From: Psettodes erumei
Lineage: Eukaryota > Chordata > Actinopteri > Pleuronectiformes > Psettodidae
Assembly (NCBI GenBank): GCA_016785225.1
Contig: JAFBJZ010000772.1
Coordinates: 4,931,501 to 4,995,500 of the forward strand
Length of the DNA: 64,000 nt
Direction: 5' to 3'
Position numbers and translations under genes: made by a program. The notes under the pieces were generated by a model. It was not told the DNA's origin. It did not search any database and was given only the letters and a program-made list of their open reading frames with translations. Of this stretch, positions 57,901 through 64,000 are shown piece by piece (position 1 is the stretch's first letter; each line of letters starts with the position of its first letter).

Positions 57901-60900
57901 TATATCAGCAGTTTGTGGGAAGACCTGACTGACATGTACAACTTGCGGGACACAAAAAAACATGACTGATGTTTTTCCATGGCAGGTCGTGCACTATGAC
58001 CCCTGTAGGGGGGGAGCAGGCCAGTGGAACAGTCTGTTCCGCTTTAAACATCTGGCTACTGGGAATTACCTTGCAGCTGAGGTGAGTTTTACTCTTTAGT
58101 TGGTGTCATTTAATAGCTGCTCATCACTGTGTTTTAATTATGCAGTTCTTTTAGTCAAGTCGCTTGCATTTACAATCACTTGGCCTGAGCCACTTTTTGT
58201 TTTTCAAAACAAAAGTACTGTCTTCATTTCAGTGACTGAATAAGCAGAGCTGAAGGGGACTTTAGGTGATGTGCTGTAGGTGGCAGTGTTCCCATTGATA
58301 TGGCTGCTATCCCTCACTCTTTTGCTGATGAATTTGGGTGATGGGGATGATAATGACAGGATGACCGTCAATGCACTCTAGATCTGAGGCCACTGACCAC
58401 TCAGTATCTCTGCAGGTTAACCCTGAATTCAAAGAGAACACGGTGGAGTCCAAAGGAGAGGTGAGTCAGGCAGACAATTTCATTTAGCTGCAAAATCACA
58501 CACAGATGACTTCACCCTGGGTTCTTATTAGCTCCTGTTAACAGATGTATACATTATCTAACACACACATCTGATGTTTACACTGTAACACATCAGCAAT
58601 GCAAATAGTTTGTCATTTTACACAATAAATGAGTCAGAGTGCACTTACTACAATATAAAATACATTGAGTAGTGAAAAGTAAAGGAAATTCTGATTGTTT
58701 TAGTGGTAAGAACAATAATTTCAGCAGTTATTCATTGACTGTCCAACTTGAGGCCCTTCTCTGTATCCTCATCCTTTGGTTATGCAATACCAGCAGTTCT
58801 CTCACACTCACAAAGTGCTTGCTCACACACACACAAACGCACATATGCACAAACTCTGCCAAACTCTGAATCTATATCGAGACATTTCTTTTAGCTCTTA
58901 GCTGTCTTGCACATTTGTATTCTGGCAATGCAAGGAACACGCACACAAACTCTCTCAGCCTCACACACTTTCTCATGCACATGCTGAATTTCAGACACAC
59001 AGGGGGCTCCTTACATAACGTCTGGGTGTGGGGGTGCCCTGCGAGAGGGGATGGAGGGGAGGCAGACGTGCTGTCTGCTCTGTTCTACTCGCCTGTGCTA
59101 AGCTGGTGGGGTGAGTCACCAGCAGAGGGGAGGGGAAGGAGGTGGAGGAGGGGAGGGAGTGGGAGGATAGAGAAGCTGAGGCGTGGAGGCAGCTCTGGGG
59201 AGCTTCCCATTGACATGCAGAGAGCAGTGGGGAAAAATTAACCCTCGCCATTATCTGCTGCATCTGCACAGCACAGACCGTACCAACCTGCGTACCGCAG
59301 TGCCTCACTCACTCCACAGAGAAGTCATGGCTCTCTGGCTACCTTTCCATGTAATTTGATACCTCGTTAATGTAAAACTCGGTGGCAGTATAGTTTGGCT
59401 CACAGCCATGTGCCCTCACTGACAGATCTGATCAACAGTTGAGCTCATTTATTGGTGTTTACAGGAGCATGCATAGAAAAATATTGTATGGTAACGTGAC
59501 ACAAAACATATCCATGTTCATCTTTGTGGTTCCAACAACAACTTGAATGAGGCTGAATTTGTATACTTTAGCAAGATATGACTACTTTATGAAGATTACA
59601 AAATGTGAGTGCAGTTTAAAGTTATGGCCTTGCGGTTTAGATAGGCAAGTGTGACTGTTTCTGCAGATGAAGAGTGCTGTCCTACTGTGTGAACTGCTGG
59701 CAGTGCCTTGTCAGTCAATCAGTTAGAGATCACAATGATAAACAGTGGAAACTGTGACATTTGTTCAGCCATGAAAAGTAATTTGCCAAATATATGCTGG
59801 TAGAGGTTAAAAGGTTACAATTTGCTATTTGCAGATGTTTGTCTAAATTTCCAAGCAACATTTTAGAAACAAAATTTATGACAAACCATCACATTTGAAA
59901 AGCTGGAACCAATACATATTTGAGTTTTTTGGCAAGCTAATCTGTTAATTGACTCATCATTTTGGCAGCAAGTAGTTTTTTGATCGTTTGGTTAAAAGAA
60001 TAAGCTATTTTACAAGGTCAATGTGGGCTCTGATAACTATATATAAAAACCCAACCGTGCATGTTTTTAGATGGATACTAATTTCTGCTTCCTCTGTGTG
60101 TTCATGTTTGTCTGTCTGTGTGTAACCTTCTGTGTTTGCTGCAGAATGAGACAGATACTGTGTTCTCCAAGAGAAAGCACCAAGCCGCAGAGAAGATTGC
60201 GTTCACCCTGGTTTCTGTTCCCCATGGGAATGACATTGCCTCTCTGTTTGAGCTGGATGCCACCACTCTGCAGCGGGCTGACTGCCTCGTGCCCAGGTCA
60301 GTCACTAGCATGGGGGCAACACGAACAATAACGCAATATGTCTGTTGTGGTTGTATCCACAGGGGACCGTTTTTTACAAGTCTTCACAACACAAAGCAGT
60401 TCTTTTCAGAAAATCTGCCATTAGGGTGAGATAATGTCACTTACTTTGACTCTAAGCTGCCTGCGTTTTGTGAGTTTTTCTCAAGTAAGTGTTATTTTGT
60501 TGTTTGTAATGGAGCAGTCTGAAACATACTTAGATTTGTTATTGTATCATTCCTCAAAATGGAGAATGAAATGGACAATATTTGAAATTCCTTATCCAAA
60601 TGTGAAGGATATTTCACATATTTCACACCAAGCCAAATAATCTGAAGCCATGCTAGAAGGTCAGCGGGTCAGCTGCACTTTGCTTAGAGATGAATGATAA
60701 AATACTCAAAATGACAATGTTAACATGCTGATTTAGCAGGTATAATGTTTAACATGTTCATATTATTGGTGCGGGTTAGAACGCAAAGATTTGCTAATTC
60801 ACACTAAGGATGCACCTCTGAACACAATGTTAATGTACTTACCAACATGGCTACTCTTTCAGTTCAGTAACAGCATCATACAGTCCACTAATAAGTATAT

Positions 60901-63551
60901 CTGATTTAAATAATTTGTCCCATCCTTCCTCAGAAACTCATATGTGAGGCTCAGACATCTGTGCACCAACACCTGGGTGACTAGCACCAATGTCCCCATT
61001 GATGCAGAGGAGGAGCGACCGGTTATGCTGAAGGTCTAAACACTCACAGACTCACACATTCACACACTCACACATTCACACATTCAGGGTGTACTCAAAA
61101 GGTATTCTGAAGCCACATTATTCACCCGTGTAAACCAAATGCATTGTGAAATTTGTTTTGACTGTCTCAATAGATCGGAACCTGTCCCACTAAAGAGGAC
61201 AAAGAGGCTTTTGCCATTGTTTCCGTCCCCCTTTCAGAGGTCAGGGACTTAGACTTTGCCAATGATGCGAGCAAGGTTTTGGAGTCCACCGTGAGGAAGC
61301 TTCAGTACGGCAACATTGCTCAGAATGAGCGGAGGTACAGAGATGTAATGGCACTGGACACAGAGTGTTGATGGTGCATATTTAATGAATTCACATGTTA
61401 TTGTTGTTTGAATCCATATATATCTTAGATTTGTGACCAAGCTCCTGGAGGACCTGGTTTTCTTTGTGTGTGTGGTAGCAAACAACGGCCAGGATGTTTT
61501 ATCTGTGGTCACCTCTACACCCAACCGAGAGAGGCAGAAACTCATGAGGGAACAAAACATCCTCGCCCAGGTCAGCGTGCACACTCACTCGCTCTGTCTG
61601 TCCTTTTTGTCCTTTTTGTTGGGACAAAATGCACATTAATCTGACGTGTAATAAACAGACTGTAATGATGCCCAGAGAATATATTAAATGTGTTGTATTT
61701 TGATCAGTGAGATATTTTTCAGGCACAGTTTAGTCCCAGGAACTGTTTTTGAGTGGTTTCCTGCTATTACAGTCTGTAGATCACCCATTTGCTCTTTATC
61801 ACTCTGTCCGGGTTTCTGTTCCTCCAGATCTTTGGCATCCTGAATGCACCATTCAGTGATCAGGGTGACGGCCCGATGCTGAGGCTGGAGGATTTGGGAG
61901 ACCAGCGTTACGCTCACTTCAAGTACATGTTGAGACTCTGCTACAGGGTGCTGCGACATTCCCAACAGGACTATCGCAAGAACCAGGCATGTTTTCATCT
62001 TCTACACAAGTCTAATTTTAATTGTCGAGTGTTCATTGAGTTGTTTTTGGGTTCATGAATGTGGTCATTATCAACAGGATGCAGGGTTGTTTCAGGATCA
62101 CGAGGTGACGTTTAACTGGAAGCTTATGAGTATAGATTCAGTCAGACTGAAAATCTATGCAGGGACCACAGTAATAATGCTCCGGATCAAGAAACCAAAG
62201 TTGTGCTCACACAGAAATAATTCACAACAAGTTTCATAATGAAAGTAAACTCACAGCACATTTTTCTTAAATATGTGAGGAATGTATGCAGGATAAGCTC
62301 AGGACTCAGTACCCTCATTGGCATTGCTGCAGCAGTCTTCCTCAGTCAGGTGCAACCAGTGGCTGATGCTCGCTCCTAGATAGCCAGTAACCTAACTTGT
62401 GGTGCAGTGTAATTGGTTCATCTGAGTCATTTGACTGGCTTATATCTTTACTCTACTTGAACTACTGTTATGCTGCATTTCAGTGTCACATATAACATCT
62501 GTTTTTTTGCAAGAGTCAAACAAGACGTAAACACAGTGCTTCACTAGAACAGCACGTTGTGTTTTTCTTGCTTTTTTTCCTGTTCCCTTCGCTCGCTGTC
62601 TGCTCGACTAATAATTCCCAGAAACAGGTCTTTTTTCAGTAGACATTTTGACATATCACAATATGAAAAGCACAGGTGCAAATAAAATAATCAGTGATGG
62701 CTGAATTATATTCAGCTGCTTGAGTTTCAGGGCCCTGGTTTTGTTCGGGTTTTGTTGTGTCTTACTGGGACACTTGAATAGAACAGAGCCTTCATGTAAT
62801 TAGTAATACCTGCTGTGGTAGGGCCTCCACAAAATAAAGAAACTCAAAATTGCAAGGGGATGTTCAATATGCTGTAATTACCAATTGTGGCTAGCAAGCA
62901 AAATTACATATAGTGGATAGAAATAATTTCATCTAGTAGTTTGATTTTATTACAAGTGATGTAGTTTAAGGTTTGCTCTTTGTAAGTAATAGTGCAATGC
63001 TGATGCTGCTTGGACTTTTGATGGGTGTTTATGACAGTTTACTAACTAAATGTTTGATCAGTCGTCAAAAGTCAGTAGATTACATTATAAAACCCACACC
63101 CGTGATGGAAAATAAGCAACTCTGGACTAACTCCCATTGAGGTGGATGTGACAGACAGCTGTCAGGTGTAACTGTGGGTTACCTCATGAATGTGGATCAA
63201 GAGGTGTTTTCTAGTTATCTTATTCAAGGAGTTCTTTCTTGATATTGGGGAAAAACAAACTGAACGCAGTGACATTTTTTATGTTTCTCTGTCACTCTGA
63301 CTCTTTTCTTCTCAACTTCACTTCCCTGCCATGTACACCAGAAATGTTTAAAAACCACATACTTCTTGTTCTACATAGGAATATATAGCCAAAAAGTTTG
63401 CAATCATGCAGTCTCAGATTGGGTATGAGATCCTGGCTGAGGACACAATCACTGCCCTGCTGCACAACAATCGCAAGCTGCTGGAAAGACACATCACAGC
63501 CAGAGAGATCGAGACTTTCGTCAGCCTGCTGAGGCGCAACAGAGAGCCCAG
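48976..63551 (+). CDS. itpr2: itpr2 inositol 1,4,5-trisphosphate receptor type 2, N-terminal part
   Basis: An ER calcium-release channel opened by InsP3. Coding exons: 48976-49067, 54133-54203, 54531-54649, 54733-54819, 55373-55531, 56336-56434, 56723-56806, 56941-57087, 57986-58081, 58416-58460, 60145-60296, 60934-61033, 61174-61334, 61429-61570, 61828-61986, 63379-63551. All join in frame to about 629 of roughly 2700 residues; the gene runs off the right edge. The N-terminal suppressor domain and MIR repeats are present. InsP3-contact residues fall exactly where expected: Arg504, Lys508 and Arg511 (NRERQKLMR) and Tyr567-Arg568-Lys569 (DYRKNQ). FLRTTLRQS, with Leu rather than Gly, and QKQNESENKKLLGEVVKY point to type 2 rather than type 1. 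The 45-base exon 10 may be a cassette. The intron after 61986 has a GC donor. The channel domain is outside the window. Confidence 0.95.
49834..50037. mobile_element. hAT-like MITE (non-autonomous DNA transposon remnant)
   Basis: The left end CTGTGGCTACCAACC and the inverted right end AGTGGTTCCCAAACT both resemble the CAGTGGTTCCCAACC terminal repeat typical of hAT elements. Flanks GTTTAAAG and TCTTAAAG share six of eight bases, fitting a decayed 8-base target duplication. The 204-base interior has no open frame. Wording such as GGGTCACAA and GGGAACCACT is common in fish genomes. Confidence 0.6.
53625..53730. repeat. AT-rich low-complexity stretch
   Basis: TATATTA-type repeats covering about 100 bases with almost no G or C. 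Confidence 0.85.
53780..54037 (+). mobile_element. LINE-like 3' end with (TATC)n tail
   Basis: The stretch from TTGCTGCTGCACTTTATTTA through TGTACCGGATTGCTGCTATG to CCCTTCAGGGATGAATAAAG, then a (TATC)n tail (54009-54037), matches the familiar 3' end of a teleost non-LTR or SINE-type repeat. The exact family is not certain. No reverse transcriptase sequence is present. Confidence 0.6.
55532..56335 (+). other. itpr2 intron 5
   Basis: Begins GTAGGT and ends GGTTGAAG. No other feature is recognised. Confidence 0.7.
56941..57087 (+). other. itpr2: itpr2 exon 8, first half of the InsP3-binding core
   Basis: It encodes residues 238-286. GDVVRLFHAEQEKFLTCDEY is followed by VFLRTTLRQSATSATSSKAL. Arg266-Thr267-Thr268-Leu269-Arg270 corresponds to the 265-269 loop of ITPR1 that contacts InsP3 phosphates. 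The Leu is the type 2/3 state. Confidence 0.9.
57088..57985 (+). other. itpr2 intron 8
   Basis: AT-rich intron between exons 8 and 9. No other feature is recognised. Confidence 0.7.
58416..58460 (+). other. itpr2: itpr2 exon 10, 45-base exon at the SI splice position
   Basis: It encodes 15 residues, VNPEFKENTVESKGE (319-333), with both ends in phase 0. Position and length match the alternatively spliced SI exon of ITPR1, whose sequence also begins V-D-P-D-F. Skipping would keep the frame. Whether it is skipped is unknown. Confidence 0.7.
58461..60144 (+). other. itpr2 intron 10
   Basis: It holds a G-rich island with an AP-1 type site (about 59020-59280) and, near its end, decayed sequence resembling a dispersed fish repeat (about 59860-60010). 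No coding exon is supported. Confidence 0.7.
59860..60010. repeat. probable decayed teleost interspersed repeat
   Basis: AAGCTGGAACCAATACATAT, TCTGTTAATTGACTCATC and TTTTGATCGTTTGG resemble, in order, a common fish repeat with GATTAATCGA-type words. It is diverged and its borders are uncertain. Confidence 0.4.
60655..60835. repeat. probable teleost interspersed repeat with GCTAAC/TTTGCTAATT words
   Basis: TTAACATGCTGATTTAGCAG, GTATAATGTTTAACATGTTC and TTTGCTAATTCACACTAA resemble a repeat seen widely in fish introns. It sits in itpr2 intron 11. Borders are approximate. Confidence 0.55.
61429..61986 (+). other. itpr2: itpr2 exons 14-15, second half of the InsP3-binding core
   Basis: Exons 61429-61570 and 61828-61986 carry Arg504, Arg506, Lys508 and Arg511, and Tyr567, Arg568 and Lys569, with numbering identical to ITPR1. 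These basic residues bind the InsP3 phosphates in known structures of the family. The second exon ends CAG before a GC donor. Confidence 0.93.
61987..63378 (+). other. itpr2 intron 15, GC-AG type
   Basis: Starts GCATGT directly after CAG and ends TTCTACATAG. The reading frame joins KNQ to EYIAKKF only with this GC donor. No other feature is recognised. Confidence 0.8.
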
Positions 63552-64000
63552 GTCAGACATGTGCCCCTCCCAAACATTAAATGACAAATAATGGAGCAAT
63601 TTAATAAAAGAAAATACTGAACAATCCTGGCATTGTGCAAGAAAGCTAGCAGTCATACATGAGATTGCTGTTGTGACTGGTTAGTTTTGAAATACAGGGA
63701 CTGACCACTATCACAGGAATTCAGTATAAGGCAAATTAATACAATCCAGTACAATATGTGAATTTTACCTACTTCACCCTAACTTTGGTGAGTTGTATTG
63801 GAATCAATTATTGGTATATTATAGTGTGTTGCTGTTTTCTGCCTCATGCGTCAAAATATAGTACAGTATGTCTCGCAAGACGTAACGAAACGTAAAATTC
63901 TCTCATATATGAATTTACTAAAGTTACAAAGAAAAGAGGAGGACAGACAAACATGCTGTGTGCAGTCAATAATACACATAAGCCTTCATGTGTACAGTTG
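63552..64000 (+). other. itpr2 intron 16 (5' part)
   Basis: AT-rich sequence from donor GTCAGA to the window edge. No exon is seen. Confidence 0.8.

Noticed and set aside
48976..63551. Assignment of the receptor to itpr1 or itpr3
   Set aside because: RTTLRQ (not RTTGRQ) argues against itpr1. QKQNESENKKLLGE and TSTNVPID fit type 2 best. Type 3 is not excluded by sequence search here but is less similar to memory.

Overview
The window is vertebrate nuclear DNA, almost certainly from a ray-finned (teleost) fish. Every gene is split by introns with GT..AG (twice GC..AG) borders, protein similarity is close to human but not identical, and the non-coding DNA carries interspersed repeats typical of teleosts. 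The species cannot be named from the sequence. There are no operons, rRNA or tRNA genes, or CRISPR arrays.

Layout, left to right: (1) ube2n/Ubc13, plus strand, last three of four coding exons (1322-3070); its first coding exon lies left of the window. (2) nudt4, a diphosphoinositol-polyphosphate Nudix hydrolase, plus strand, complete, five coding exons (6034-14704), starting from a CpG-rich promoter. (3) eea1, early endosome antigen 1, plus strand, complete, 29 coding exons (16429-30915), running from the Rab5-binding C2H2 finger through a long coiled coil to the FYVE domain, plus a candidate 15-base microexon. (4) plekhg7, a DH-PH RhoGEF-type gene, minus strand, 15 coding exons (45007 down to 34095), tail-to-tail with eea1. 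(5) itpr2, the type 2 inositol 1,4,5-trisphosphate receptor, plus strand, first 16 coding exons (48976-63551, about 629 residues); it continues beyond the right edge.

Exon borders were read by hand and checked by reading-frame phase. All coding exons join in frame, giving 152 (with the missing first 10), 189, 1395 (1400 with the microexon), 722 and about 629 residues. These genes are neighbours, not a pathway, although nudt4 and itpr2 both handle inositol phosphates and eea1 binds a phosphoinositide. Order plekhg7-eea1-nudt4-ube2n matches human 12q22 as I remember it; itpr2 beside plekhg7 does not.

I found no undescribed multi-gene system. The best leads are the eea1 microexon, a 45-base cassette-like exon in itpr2 at the position of the ITPR1 SI splice segment, two GC-AG introns, a hAT-like miniature transposon in itpr2 intron 1, an altered C-terminal tail of Ube2n, and several candidate regulatory motifs (CTCF-like, G-quadruplex, AP-1, nuclear-receptor half-sites).
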